Origin: Crossaster papposus
Lineage: Eukaryota > Echinodermata > Asteroidea > Velatida > Solasteridae
Direction: 5' to 3'
Assembly (NCBI GenBank): GCA_037893245.1
Contig: JBAIAA010000409.1
Coordinates: 124,001-188,000, forward strand
DNA length: 64,000 nt
Position numbers and translations under genes: made by a program. Positions 18,412 to 30,961 of this stretch are shown piece by piece (the first letter of the stretch is position 1; each line of letters opens with the position of its first letter). The notes beneath the pieces are model-generated. The model saw only the letters and a program-made list of their open reading frames with translations, had not been told where the DNA came from and did not search any database.

Positions 18412-19316
18412 GCAGCTTGTGAATGGTAAAAATAGGTTTGTTTTTTTCATGAATCTCAATCGATTGCAGGCATTTGTTTTGCACCAAAACCACTCCTTGG
18501 AGAAAAGCGACCTTTACTTTATTGTCACACGGGAATTGTGGCGACAGATCAACGGTGTATCAACAACTGTTGAAACTTTTATTGCACATAGACCCACGAT
18601 TGCCACGAACCCACATTTCTGCATAATTCACGTATGGGGATTTGATTGTAATGGTTATTTTAATTATTCACAACTTCCATATGCTTAAATGGCCTTTTAT
18701 TGCAAGATCTTGCAGGGAAAAATCCCCCAAAAGCAATATTATTCACCATACACACCTTTGACTGGGACTATCCACCAATACGTACCCCACCTCATTCTGT
18801 CTGACTGGTACTATTCACCAATACACACCTGACGGGTACTATCCACTAATATATCCCCTCACTCAGTCTGACTGGTACTTATATCCACCAATACACACCT
18901 CTGACTGGTACCGGTACTATCCACCAATACACACCTCGGTCTATCTGACTGGTACTATACACACCTCGGTCTATCTGACTGGTACTATCCACCAATACAC
19001 ACCTCACTCTGTCTGACTACTATCCACCAATACACACCTCAGTCTGCCTGACTATTCACCAATACACACCTGACGGGTACTATCCACCAATATACCCCCC
19101 ACAGTCTGTCTGACTGGTATACCGTCCACCAATACACACCTCAGTCTGTCTGACTGGTACTTAATCTACCAATACACATCAAGTCTGTCTGACTGGTACT
19201 TTCCCAATACACACCTTGTACATGTATGACTGTTATTATCTACCAATACACACCAGCTCTGACTGGTACTATACCACCAATACACACCTCACTCATGTAA
19301 GTGGGTAAATGCCGTC

Positions 19317-19469
19317 AATAGGGGACGGGGCATTGTCCGACCGTCTTCCCTCTTTTGTTTGTACTCTAACGTTTTCGGATGATCGCCATAGGATTTGCAC
19401 ACGAGTCTGAATCGGGGACCTTTGCGGAATAGGGGACCCCATTGTTCCCTTTGTCATACGTCCCCTATT
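19317..19469. mobile_element. Short TIR insertion in the minisatellite
   Basis: Non-repeat DNA of about 150 bp is bounded by AATAGGGGACG (19317) and CGTCCCCTATT (ending 19469). Another CCCTATT/AATAGGGG-like motif lies inside. It interrupts the 38-bp array once. Confidence 0.6.
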
Positions 19470-20396
19470 TCAATCAAAAGCAAACGCTGTCTGACAGGTA
19501 CTATCTACCAATACACACCTCAGTCTGTCTGACATGGTACTCATCCACCAATACACATCTCAGTCTGTCTTAATGGTATTATCTACTAGTACACAGCTTT
19601 GACTGGGACTATCCACCAATACGTACCCCATCTCATTCTGTCTGACTGGTACTATATTCACTGGCCAATACACACCTGACGGGTACTATCCACTAATATA
19701 CCCCCTCAGTCTGTCTGACTGGTACTATCCACCAATACACACCTCTGTCTATCTGACTGTTACTATACACACAACCTCGGTTTATCTGACTGGTACTACC
19801 CACCAATACACACCTCAGTCTGTCTGACTGATACTATTCACCAATACACACCTGCAGGTACTATCCACTAATATACCACCTCAGTCTATCTGACTGGTAC
19901 TGTCCACCAATACACACCTCATTCTGTATGACTGGTACTATTCACCAATACACACCTGACAGGTACTATCCACTAATATACCCACTCAGTCTGTCTGACT
20001 AGTACTATCCACCAATACACACCTCTGTCTGACTGGTACCGGTACTATCCACCAATACACACCTCGGTCTATCTGACTGGTACTATACACACATTGGTCT
20101 ATATCTGACTGGTACTATCCACCAATACACACCTCAGTCTCTCTGACTACTATCCACCAAGACACACCTCAGTCTGCCTGACTGGTACTATTCACCAATA
20201 CACACCTGAACGGTACTATCCACCAATATACCCCCCACAGTCTGTCTGACTGGTATACCGTCCACCAATACACACCTCAGTCTGTCTGACTGGTACTATC
20301 TACCAATACACATCAAGTCTGTCTGACTGGTACTTTCCCAATACACACCTCAGTCTGTATGACTGTTATTATCTACCAATACACACACAGCTTTAC

Positions 20397-20677
20397 CTTA
20401 CATACGTACTGTGGACATTCCTTTGTCTTCGTGTAGTTAAAAAACTGTGACTAAATACTCATTTCTCGCTTCCCCAAATTTACCCTCAAATTTGGATTAT
20501 GGGCCTCTCAGCTGTCCCTTCTATCTTTTATATATATAACCCTAACCCGTTTTTCCTCTAGCGCTCTTTTTCGGAAACTGAAAAACGGATTGTGGACCTG
20601 GGCAAGTCCACAAACCGTAACCTCTTCCCGCATCGTGTGGACCTATATTGTTCGGAGGTCCACAGTGCGTATGCAAG
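20397..20677. mobile_element. TIR element in the minisatellite, copy 1
   Basis: CTTACATACGTACTGTGGAC at the left and GTCCACAGTGCGTATGCAAG at the right form 20-bp inverted repeats with two mismatches. The 281-bp body contains no array units. Copies at 22922-23202 and 28168-28453 are nearly identical. Confidence 0.85.
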
Positions 20678-22921
20678 ACTAACTCACCAGCTCTAACTGG
20701 TACTATCCACCAATATACACCTCACTCTGTCTGACAGGTACTATCTACCAATACACACCTCAGTCTGTCTGACATGTACTCATCCACCAATACACATCTC
20801 AGTCTCTCTTGATGGTATTATCCACCAATACACACCTTTGACTGGGACTATCCACCAATACGTACCCCACCTCATTTTTGTCCGACTGGTACTATTCACT
20901 AATACACACCTGACGGGTACTGTCCACTAATATACCCCAGTCTGTATGACTGGTACTATCCAACAATACACACCTCTGTCTGACTGGTACTGGTACTATC
21001 CACCAATACACACCTCGGTCTATCTGACTGGTACTATACACACCTCGGTCTATCTGACTGGTACTATCCACCAATACACACCTCAGTCTGCCTGACTGGT
21101 ACTATTCACCAATACACACCTGACGGGTACTATCCACTAATAAACCCCCTCAGTCTGTCTGACTGGTACTATCTACCAATTCCCCCCCTTTGACTGGTAC
21201 AGGTACTAACCACCAATACACACCTCGGTCTATCTGACTGGTACTATACACACCTCGGTCTATCTGACTGGTACTGTGCTATCCACCAATACACACCTCG
21301 GTCTGCCTGACTGGTACTATTCACCAATACACACCTGACGGGTACTATCCACTAATATACCACCTCAGTCTGTCTGACTGGTACTATCCACCAATACACA
21401 CCTCTGTCTATCTGACTGTTACTATACACACAACCTCGGTTTATCTGACTGGTACTACCCACCAATACACACCTCAGTCTGTCTGACTGATACTATTCAC
21501 CAATACACACCTGACGGGTACTATCCACTAATATACCACCTCAGTCTATCTGACTGGTACTGTCCACCAATACACACCTCAGTCTGTATGACTGGTACTA
21601 TTCACCAATACACACCTGACAGGTACTATCCACTAATATACCCACTCAGTCTGTCTGACTAGTACTATCCACCAATACACACCTCTGTCTGACTGGTACC
21701 GGTACTATCCACCAATACACACCTCGGTCTATCTGACTGGTACTATACACACATTGGTCTATATCTGACTGGTACTATCCACCAATACACACCTCAGTCT
21801 CTCTGACTACTATCCACCAAGACACACCTCAGTCTGCCTGACTGGTACTATTCACCAATACACACCTGAACGGTACTATCCACCAATATACCCCCCACAG
21901 TCTGTCTGACTGGTATACCGTCCACCAATACACACCTCAGTCTGTCTGACTGGTACTATCTACCAATACACATCAAGTCTGTCTGACTGGTACTTTCCCA
22001 ATACACACCTCAGTCTGTATGACTGTTATTATCTACCAATACACACAAGCTCTAACTGGTACTATCCACCAATATACACCTCACTCTGTCTGACAGGTAC
22101 TATATCCACCAATACACACCTCACTCTGTCTGACATGGTACTCATCCACCAATACACATCTCAGTCTGTCGTGATGGTATTATCTACTAATGCACAGCTT
22201 TGACTGGGACTATCCACCAATACGTACCCTACCTCATTCTGTCTGACTGGTACTATTCACCAATACACACCTGACGTGTACTATCCACTATACCCCCTCA
22301 GTCTGTCTGACTGGTACTATATCAGCCAATACACACCTCTGTCTATCTGACTGTTACTATATATACACACCACCTCGGTTTATCTGACTGGTACTACCCA
22401 CCAATACACACCTCAGTCTGTCTGACTGGTACTATTCACCAATACACACCTGACGGGTACTATCCACTAATATATACCACCTCAGTCTATCTGACTGGTA
22501 CTATCCACCAATACACACCTCAGTCTGTATGACTGGTACTATTCACACCCACTCATTCTGTCTGACTAGTACTATCCACCAATACACACCTCGGTCTATC
22601 TGACTGGTACTATACACACATTGGTCTATCTGACTGGTACTATCCACCAATACACACCTCAGTCTCTCTGACTACTATCCACCAAGACACACCTCAGTCT
22701 GCCTGACTGGTACTATCCACCAATACACACCTGAACGGTACTATCCACCAATATACCCCCCACAGTCTGTCTGACTGGTATACCGTCCACCAATACACAC
22801 CTCAGTCTGTCTGACTGGTACTATCTACCAATACACATCAAGTCTGTCTTACTGGTACTTTCCCAATACACACCTCAGTCTGTATGACTGTTATTATCTA
22901 CCAATACACACACAGCTTTAC

Positions 22922-23202
22922 CTTACATACGTACTGTGGACATTCCTTTGTCTTCGTGTAGTTAAAAAACTGTGACTAAATACTCATTTCTCGCTTCCCC
23001 AAATTTACCCTCAAATTTGGATTATGGGCCTCTCAGCTGTCCCTTCTATCTTTTATATATATAACCCTAACCCGTTTTTCCTCTAGCGCTCTTTTTCGGA
23101 AACTGAAAAACAGATTGTGGACCTGGGCAAGTCCACAAACCGTAACCTCTTCCCGCATCGTGGGGACCTATATTGTTCGGAGGTCCACAGTGCGTATGCA
23201 AG
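22922..23202. mobile_element. TIR element in the minisatellite, copy 2
   Basis: Near-identical to 20397-20677, at a spacing of 2525 bp and with the same array units around it. It was copied as part of the larger array duplication, not inserted separately. Confidence 0.85.
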
Positions 23203-23690
23203 ACTAACTCACCAGCTCTAACTGGTACTATCCACCAATATACACCTCACTCTGTCTGACAGGTACTATCTACCAATACACACCTCAGTCTGTCTGACAT
23301 GTACTCATCCACCAATACACATCTCAGTCTCTCTTGATGGTATTATCCACCAATACACACCTTTGACTGGGACTATCCACCAATACGTACCCCACCTCAT
23401 TTTTGTCCGACTGGTACTATTCACTAATACACACCTGACGGGTACTGTCCACTAATATACCCCAGTCTGTATGACTGGTACTATCCAACAATACACACCT
23501 CTGTCTGACTGGTACTGGTACTATCCACCAATACACACCTCGGTCTATCTGACTGGTACTATACACACCTCGGTCTATCTGACTGGTACTATCCACCAAT
23601 ACACACCTCAGTCTGCCTGACTGGTACTAATCACCAATACACACCTGACGGGTACTATCCACTAATAAACCCCCTCAGTCTGTCTGACTG

Positions 23691-24760
23691 GTACTATCTA
23701 CCAATTCCCCCCCTTTGACTGGTACAGGTACTAACCACCAATACACACCTCGGTCTATCTGACTGGTACTATACACACCTCGGTCTATCTGACTGGTACT
23801 GTGCTATCCACCAATACACACCTCGGTCTGCCTGACTGGTACTATTCACCAATACACACCTGACGGGTACTATCCACTAATAAACCCCCTCAGTCTGTCT
23901 GACTGGTACTATCTACCAATTCCCCCCCTTTGACTGGTACAGGTACTAACCACCAATACACACCTCGGTCTATCTGACTGGTACTATACACACCTCGGTC
24001 TATCTGACTGGTACTATCCACCAATACACACCTCGGTCTGCCTGACTGGTACTAATCACCAATACACACCTGACGGGTACTATCCACTAATAAACCCCCT
24101 CAGTCTGTCTGACTGGTACTATCTACCAATTCCCCCCCTTTGACTGGTACAGGTACTAACCACCAATACACACCTCGGTCTATCTGACTGGTACTATACA
24201 CACCTCGGTCTATCTGACTGGTACTATCCACCAATACACACCTCGGTCTGCCTGACTGGTACTAATCACCAATACACACCTGACGGGTACTATCCACTAA
24301 TAAACCCCCTCAGTCTGTCTGACTGGTACTATCTACCAATTCCCCCCCCTTTGACTGGTACAGGTACTAACCACCAATACACACCTCGGTCTATCTGACT
24401 GGTACTATACACACCTCGGTCTATCTGACTGGTACTGTGCTATCCACCAATACACACCTCGGTCTGCCTGACTGGTACTATTCACCAATACACACCTGAC
24501 GGGTACTATCCACTAATAAACCCCCTCAGTCTGTCTGACTGGTACTATCTACCAATTCCCCCCCTTTGACTGGTACAGGTACTAACCACCAATACACACC
24601 TCGGTCTATCTGACTGGTACTATACACACCTCGGTCTATCTGACTGGTACTGTGCTATCCACCAATACACACCTCGGTCTGCCTGACTGGTATACTATTC
24701 ACCAATACACACCTGACGGGTACTATCCACCAATATAGCATACCAGCAGTACTTGCACCA
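23691..24760. repeat. 210-216 bp higher-order repeat, about five copies
   Basis: The marker GTACTATCTACCAATTCCCC starts at 23691, 23906, 24116, 24326 and 24542. A related copy lies near 21166. Each unit holds several 38-bp variants in the same order. This is the most homogeneous and probably most recent expansion of the array. Confidence 0.9.
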
Positions 24761-24765
24761 ACACC

Positions 24766-27072
24766 TTGGCAGCTCATAATTGTAAACCTCCAATTTCCTA
24801 CCAGAAGCTGACATACTCGAGACAACAAATCCTCGAACTTAATACATCGTCGTTTCAACTGTCTCAAAGCACCCTGTTGATCTTGGACAGCATTGGGATC
24901 CTGAAGAAACCAAGAATTGCAGATAGGCTCACTGGATATCAGAGTTGCATCTCACAGGTCAAATGTTGTGTATTAAATGCTCGATCAGTAAGGAACAAAT
25001 GTGTTGAATTACTTGACTTTGTCCTGGAGAATAACCTAGATGCCGTGGCTATTTGTGAATCTTGGCTTCGATCGGATGACACAACTCTCTTTGGTGAGAT
25101 TACCCCGGATGGGTATGTACTCCATCATGCTCCTCGTCGCAACAGGAGAGGTGGCGGGGTTGCTTTCCTCTCGAAGTCTGGACTCCCAGTGAAAGTGGCT
25201 AATCAACGAACATTCCTATCATTCGAATCTCTAGAGCTAGAACTCTCGTCTTCAACCACCTCCATATCTCTCATCATTGTTTACAGACCTCCAAGGACCG
25301 TTCCCACAACAACTTTCACTCAGTTCCTCGAGGAATTCAATGACCTAATTGATTCTTACATGTTGAGTGCATCGAAACTTGTCATCACTGGGGATTTCAA
25401 CATCCATGTTGATAATCCTGCAGATTCGGATGCAGTTCGGTTCTTGGATTTACTGTCATCTAACGGGCTCTATCAGCACATCGCATGCCCTACTCACAAG
25501 GATGGACACACTCTTGATTTGTTAATTACGCGAACTAATGACGATCAATCCGTTTCCAACATCTCGGTTCAAGAAGGAATTGCTGACCATTGTGCCATTA
25601 CCTGCAATTTGGGTCTGAGGAAACCCCGTGTTCCTACCAAGAACATAATCACCAGAAATATTAGGAACATTGACATCAATTCCTTCTGCAATGACATCAG
25701 CATCTCCCGTTTGTTCCCCGTCCCAGATACTACAACCATTTCAGAAAATATCGACATTTATAACGCTGTCCTCTCATCTCTTCTGAATGACCACGCACCA
25801 GCCAGAAAGCGCACAATTCGCATACGACCAAATGCTCCTTGGTATGATCAGGAAATCACCGATGCAAAACTCGAAAGACGACGATTGGAACGTAAATGGC
25901 GTTCTAGTCACCTTGAAATCGATCGCCAGCTTTACTGCAGTCAACGAAACCATGTTAACTACCTCATTCGTAAGAAGAAGCAACAACATTTTTTAACTCT
26001 CGTCATGAACTCCTCAGATCAGAAGGAGCTCTTTCAGATTACTGATCAACTTCTGCATCGCAAAAAGACATCAAAACTTTCTTCTGGGGATTCCGCTGAA
26101 GACCTGGCTAATAGGTTTGCAGACTTTTTCGACCAGAAAATTAGAACCTTGCGCGATACCTTCCCAAAGATGATGGAGATTGGCAATGATTTTCACCACA
26201 ATACAATTCTACAGCCAAAACTAACAACCTTTCTACCTGCATCTACGTACGAAATCAAGAAGCTGCTTGTCCAATCTCCCAGCAAGACTTGCTGTCTCGA
26301 CCCGATTCCAACAGATTTGCTGAAGAGATGTGCCGATAGACTTGCCCCAGTTTTAACCCATATTGTCAACCAGTCATTTACAGTAGGTATTGTTCCTACA
26401 CAGATGAAGTCTGCTATTTTGCGACCACTTATAAAGAAACCTAATCTTGACGCCGAAACATTAAAGAATTACCGTCCCATCTCCAACCTCCCATTCTTGT
26501 CTAAATTACTTGAGCGTGTTGTACTCGCCAGAGTGTCAACTTTTCTGCGCAACCACCATCTCCTCGACAAGTATCAATCTGCCTATCGTGCTGATCATAG
26601 CACAGAAACTACTTTGCTGCGAGTGCAGAGCGATATCTTGAATGCCATGGACAATGGAAAACTGGTTGCTATGGCCCTCCTCGACTTGTCATCGGCCTTT
26701 GACACTGTCGACCATCGCAAACTTCTACAGCGTCTTCAAGAATTAGGTATTGATGACATGGCATTAACATGGTTCGAATCATACCTTACAGATCGAACAC
26801 AACGAGTGCAGATTCATGCGGAATTCTCCACTCCAACCACCTTAACATCAGGCGTTCCTCAAGGATCTGTTCTCGGACCTGTACTTTTCTCTCTCTACAT
26901 CACACCTCTGGGACAAATCATCCGCAACCACGGTCTTCAATATCATTTCTATGCTGATGACACCCAAATCTACACCTGTTTCGACCCAGAACAAAGCTCA
27001 GCAGAAACTGCGGTACATCATCTTGAATTATTATTGATGAGATCCGTGATTGGATGTCAACAAATTTCTTGA
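24766..27072 (+). pseudogene. LINE ORF2, endonuclease and reverse transcriptase (5' part of frame-broken ORF)
   Basis: The frame has 768 codons, open from just inside the element; the first residues are arbitrary because the 5' end is truncated. Residues about 67-290 are an apurinic/apyrimidinic-type endonuclease: LNARSVRNK, the catalytic E in ICESWL, GDFNIHV near 210, and the ADHCA histidine near 275. Residues about 500-768 are the reverse transcriptase: NYRPISNLPF, ALLDLSSAFDTVDH near 645, GVPQGSVLGP, and catalytic YADD near 729. The frame is lost around 27030-27045, after the palm domain, and continues in the next reading frame. The family is CR1/L2-like; the exact clade is uncertain. Confidence 0.92.
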
Positions 27073-27794
27073 AATTGAATGATGATAAATCAGAATTTAT
27101 CATCTTTGGTTCAAAACATCAACGCAACAAAGTTAACATACCCAATATTCGTATCGGAACATCTTCCGTACCTGCATCACAAGTAGTGCGCAACCTGGGA
27201 ACCATACTAAATTCAGCCATGTCATACAGCGACCATATCTCGTCAGTCTGCAGGATTTCTTCATTTCACCTCCGCAACATAGGGCTTATAAGGAAATACC
27301 TTACCCTGGATGCTACAGAGAAACTCATTCACGCCTATGTTACCAGCCGCCTCGATATGGGGAATTCTCTCATGTACTGTCTTCCAGATAACCAGTTGGG
27401 TCGTTTGAACCGCCTCCAGAACGTGGCTGCCCGAATCGTTACAAGGACTAAAGCCAGGGAACACATCACACCAGTTTTGAGAAAACTTCATTGGTTGCCA
27501 ATAAAGGACAGAATTTCCTTCAAAATTCTTATGTATGTATACCGCTCGTTCAATGGCAGACTACCACCGTATCTATCAGAGTTGCTACAATTACATCATA
27601 CAAACCGGGACTTCATGCGATCAAACAACAAACTTCTTCTCAAGAAAGTCCGGTCTAGGAGATCCTGGGGTGACAGGACATTTGCATCAGCAGCCGCAAC
27701 ATTATGGAACAAGATACCGGAACACATCAAACTCTCAACATCAATGGCCTCCTTTAAATCATCACTTAAAACATATTTTATGAAATTATATTAA
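27054..27794 (+). pseudogene. LINE ORF2, C-terminal part in shifted frame
   Basis: It continues the same protein after a one-base-type frame change: LKLNDDKSEF, VVRNLGTILNS, RLNRLQNVAARIV, LHWLPIKDRI and a WNKIPEHIK end block. The overlap with the upstream frame is 19 bases. Either a single indel or a sequencing error in the TTATTATTG stretch would explain the break. Confidence 0.9.
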
Positions 27795-27910
27795 TTTAAT
27801 ATTTTAGTACCTTGGTTGTGATATTTACATGTGTTTTTCATACTTGTGTGTTGCTGCGCCCTGAGCATCTTTCTGATGGATACCGGCGCATTACAAATAT
27901 TCATTATTAT

Positions 27911-28770
27911 ATACATGTACCCCCCACAGATTGTATACCGTCCACCAATACACACCTCAGTCTGTCTGACTGGTACTATCTACCAATACACACCTCAGTC
28001 TGTCTGACTGGTACTAACCACCAATACACACCTCACTCTGTCTGACAGGTACTATCTACCAATACACACCTCAGTCTGTCTGACTGGTACTATCTACCAA
28101 TACACATCAAGTCTGTCTGACTGGTACTTTCCCAATACACACCTCAGTCTGTACATGCAAGCTTTACCTTACATACGCACTGTGGACATTCCTTTGTCTT
28201 CGTGTAGTTAACAAACTTTGACTACATACTCATTTTTCTCGCTTCCCCAAAACAAATTTACCCTCAAATTTGGATTATGGGCCTCTCAGCTGTCCCTTCT
28301 ATCTTTTCTATATAACCCTAACCCGTTTTTCTTCTAGCGCTCTTTTTCGGAAACTGAAAAACGGATTGTGGACGTGTGCAAGTCCACAAACCGTAACCTT
28401 TTCCCGCATCGTGTGGACCTATATTGTTCGGAGGTCCACAGTGCGTATGCAAGACTAACTCATGTATGACTGTTATTATCTACCAATACACACCAGCTCT
28501 GACTGGTACTATAACCACCAATACACACCTCACTCTGTCTGACAGGTACTATCTACCAATACACACCTCAGTCTGTCGGACTGGTACTACATGTATCTAC
28601 CAATACACACCTCGGTCTGTCTGACTGGTACTATACACACCTCGGTCTATCTGACTGGTAATATCCACCAATACACACCTCAGTCTGTTTGACTGGTTTA
28701 TTCACCAATACAAACCTCAGTCTGTCAGACTGGTATTATCAACCAATACACGTACACACAACCTCAGTCT
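27911..28770. repeat. 38-bp minisatellite, right block
   Basis: The array continues beyond the LINE with the same CACACCTCAGTCTGTCTGAC units. It carries the third copy of the inserted TIR element and fades out at about 28770. Confidence 0.93.
28168..28453. mobile_element. TIR element in the minisatellite, copy 3
   Basis: It begins CTTACATACGCACTGTGGAC and ends GTCCACAGTGCGTATGCAAG. It is slightly diverged from copies 1 and 2, with a few small indels. Its inverted repeats here match perfectly at the CGCACTGTGGAC stretch. Confidence 0.85.
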
Positions 28771-29550
28771 ATTCCTAATTTCTACCTGTACAGGTGCGCC
28801 GCGCACAGCATGATAGTTTGGGGAGATGTACATGTAGCCTTAACCAGTTCGCGCAAGGTTTATTTTCAAGTTACCGATCCCACTGGCGGGATTATTTTTC
28901 ATCAAAAAAATGGGTTTTGTATTTAGAAACAAATCCTGTTTTGATAATGCAACTACTACAAGATGACAACACTTAGTTTATTAGCACCGTTATTTACTTG
29001 TTTTTGCCAACATTCTGTCGTCTAGGGCATGTTTTCTTTCTGCAGTCAGGGCGTGATATTACGTTAACCACTACAGTACCTGCCATAAAAGCTCACGCAT
29101 GTACGTCATTCGCGTGGAACTACACTGGGTCGGGGACATTGTACGCAGTAATATATATACAAATATTTGCGAGACCAGCTAAAAAGCACCCTCTCAAGAA
29201 TTTCAAAGAAGACTATAAAATAAAAGGAACAATAGTTGGACAATTTGAATGTCAAGAAATTACTGGACGCAGCTGATAATCCTCGGCTGTATGAATTCAA
29301 TGGAGACAATAAAACTAGGGTGTTGAATAAGCCTTATCACTGAAACGTAATACCACAATTTAGCGTATATACACAACCACCACGTCAACAAAGCATGCTA
29401 GGCAACGTCAAAGTATATTCACGTCCACCCCGTGTATGCCATACATGTCAGTCGTGTATACCCGTCCTTTGAGCGCTAGCGGGTAACTATTGGCGTAAAT
29501 ACACGTCGACCGCAACAACCAAGGAAACCAATAAAAGACCATAGGATTGG
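28771..29550. other. Intergenic, no gene recognised
   Basis: 28840-28905 is a left-end fragment of the TTAA/CCAGTTCGCGCC MITE family (TTAACCAGTTCGCGC). A 92-codon open frame at 28998-29276 has no recognisable motif. The rest shows nothing. Confidence 0.5.
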
Positions 29551-30020
29551 CCTATTTGGAAGATCTAAACCTTTAAAATAACCTTTACAATCAATTCCCA
29601 ATATGTGACTTATGCAGAAATGTGGGTTCGTGGGTCTATGTACAATATAAGGTTCAAAAGCTGTTGATACATTTGATTTTGATCTGTCGCGACAATTCTC
29701 ATGTAACAACAATCTAAAGTAATAGCCGTGTTACTCCAATGGGTGATTTCGGTGTAAAACAAATGCTTGCAATCGATTCGGAATAATAAAAAAAACTATT
29801 TTGACCCCTCATAAGCTGCTTAAGGCAGAATTAAACATTTTCTATTTTTCCCTTATAAGTTTTCAGGTACCCTAACTTTCAGCAGTTGTCACGGGTTTTT
29901 CTAGAAAAGTTTGATTTAAACTTTTTGAAATGTGTTAGTAGTAACTTAGTTAGTAGACACCTTTACAAAGATTGGTGAAGAAATTTTGTGGTACGGAATT
30001 TATTTCCAGATTTGCCCGAA
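29551..30020 (-). repeat. Inverted paralogue of 17385-18705 without MITEs
   Basis: The reverse complement matches 17385-18705 at both ends and through the middle. A single TTAA (29820-29823) marks the empty site for MITE copy B. At the site of the other MITE the sequence has two TACTAA copies separated by nine bases. Confidence 0.8.
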
Positions 30021-30149
30021 ATCTGATAATATTCCCTGACTCCGTGGGCATAAAGTTAATAGCCCTGAGACGTAATAATGTCCTGTCTTTGTTAACATAT
30101 GCGCTTCTTATGGGAGCGAAGTCGGGACGCCAGATGACACAGGTTCAGA

Positions 30150-30910
30150 CTAGGACTCTCGGTTTTATTTACCCTAGAACTCTGGGCTTTATCGATGTAC
30201 ATGTGTGTAGGACTCTGTATTTGATTTCCCTATCTAAAATCATCTCCAACCTACTCACTCCTCTCTATCATACGGCTGATCTATTTGATGTGTGGCTTCA
30301 TTTACCTTAGGACTCTCGACTTTATTTACCCAAGGACTATCGGTTTTATTGACCCTAGGACTCTCAACTTATGTACCGAAGGACTCTCGGCTTTATTGAC
30401 CCTAGGACTCTCGGCTTTATTGACCCTAGGACTCTAAGTTTTATTGACCCTAGGACCCTAGGACTTTATTTACTACTCTCGGCTTTACTCACTCCTCTCT
30501 ATCATACGGCTGATCTATTTGATATTTGGCTTTGTTTACCCTAGGACTCTCGACTTTATTTACTACTCTCGGCTTTATTTACCCTAGGACTCTCGGTTTT
30601 ATTGACCCTAGGACTCTGGGCTTTATTGACCCAAGGACTCTCAACTTATGTTCCCTAGGACTCTCGGCTTTATTTTACTCTAGACTCTGGGCTTTATTGA
30701 CCCTAGAACTCAGTACATCTAAAATCATTCCCAACCTACCCGCTCCTCTATCATACCCGCTCCTCTATCATGTGTGGCTTTATTTAACTCTCGTCTTTAT
30801 TTACCCAATTACTCTCTACCTTATTTATCCTAGGACTCTCGGCTTTATTTAATACTCTCGGCTTTATTGACCGTAGGACTCTCGGTTTTATTGACCCTAG
30901 GACTCTGCGC
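30150..30910. repeat. Minisatellite of CCTAGGACTCTCGGCTTTAT units
   Basis: The tandem unit is about 24-30 bp: CCTAGGACTCTCGGCTTTAT plus TGAC or TTAC. Shortened, scrambled and interspersed variants occur (CTACTCTCGGCTTTA). Two copies of a longer segment (CACTCCTCTCTATCATACGG) are included. Open frames here are repeat translations. Confidence 0.9.
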
Positions 30911-30961
30911 GCCGTGCGCGCATGCCATACGACCGTATTGCGGATTGGATTACTGAATTAT

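Larger units (their letters stand above)
17385..18705 (+). repeat. Dispersed repeat carrying two nested MITEs
   Basis: Without its two insertions this matches, inverted, the segment 29551-30020: GAAATTTCTTCACCAATGTC, CTGAAAACTTATAAGGGAAA and GACCCACG followed by ATTTCTGCATAA occur in both. The MITEs at 17459-17938 and 18056-18411 are absent from the other copy. Confidence 0.8.
18740..24736. repeat. 38-bp minisatellite, left block with higher-order repeats
   Basis: About 6 kb of a 38-bp unit, ACTGGTACTATCCACCAATA followed by CACACCTCAGTCTGTCTG. Shortened and lengthened variants are mixed in. Two larger duplications sit on top: a segment of about 2.52 kb (20391 onward repeated from 22911), and a unit of 210-216 bp repeated from 23691 to about 24760. 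The open frames in it are repeat translations. Confidence 0.95.
24737..27915 (+). mobile_element. LINE (CR1/L2-like) inserted in the minisatellite
   Basis: The element carries most of ORF2 in two overlapping frames, then a 3' region with CTGATGGATACCGGCGCATT and a short TATT-type tail. The 38-bp array stops at 24736 in CCACCAATATA and resumes at about 27917 with CCCCCCACAG. An unbroken version of that junction (AATATACCCCCCACAGTCTG) exists elsewhere in the array. ORF1 is missing, as is usual for 5'-truncated LINE copies. Confidence 0.92.

Noticed and set aside
18740..28770. CRISPR-like alternation of repeats
   Set aside because: Units are contiguous variants of one 38-bp satellite without unique spacers, in a eukaryotic intergenic region.
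28998..29276. 92-codon plus-strand frame after the minisatellite
   Set aside because: No recognisable motif, no splice context and no related copy in the window; frames of this length are expected by chance.
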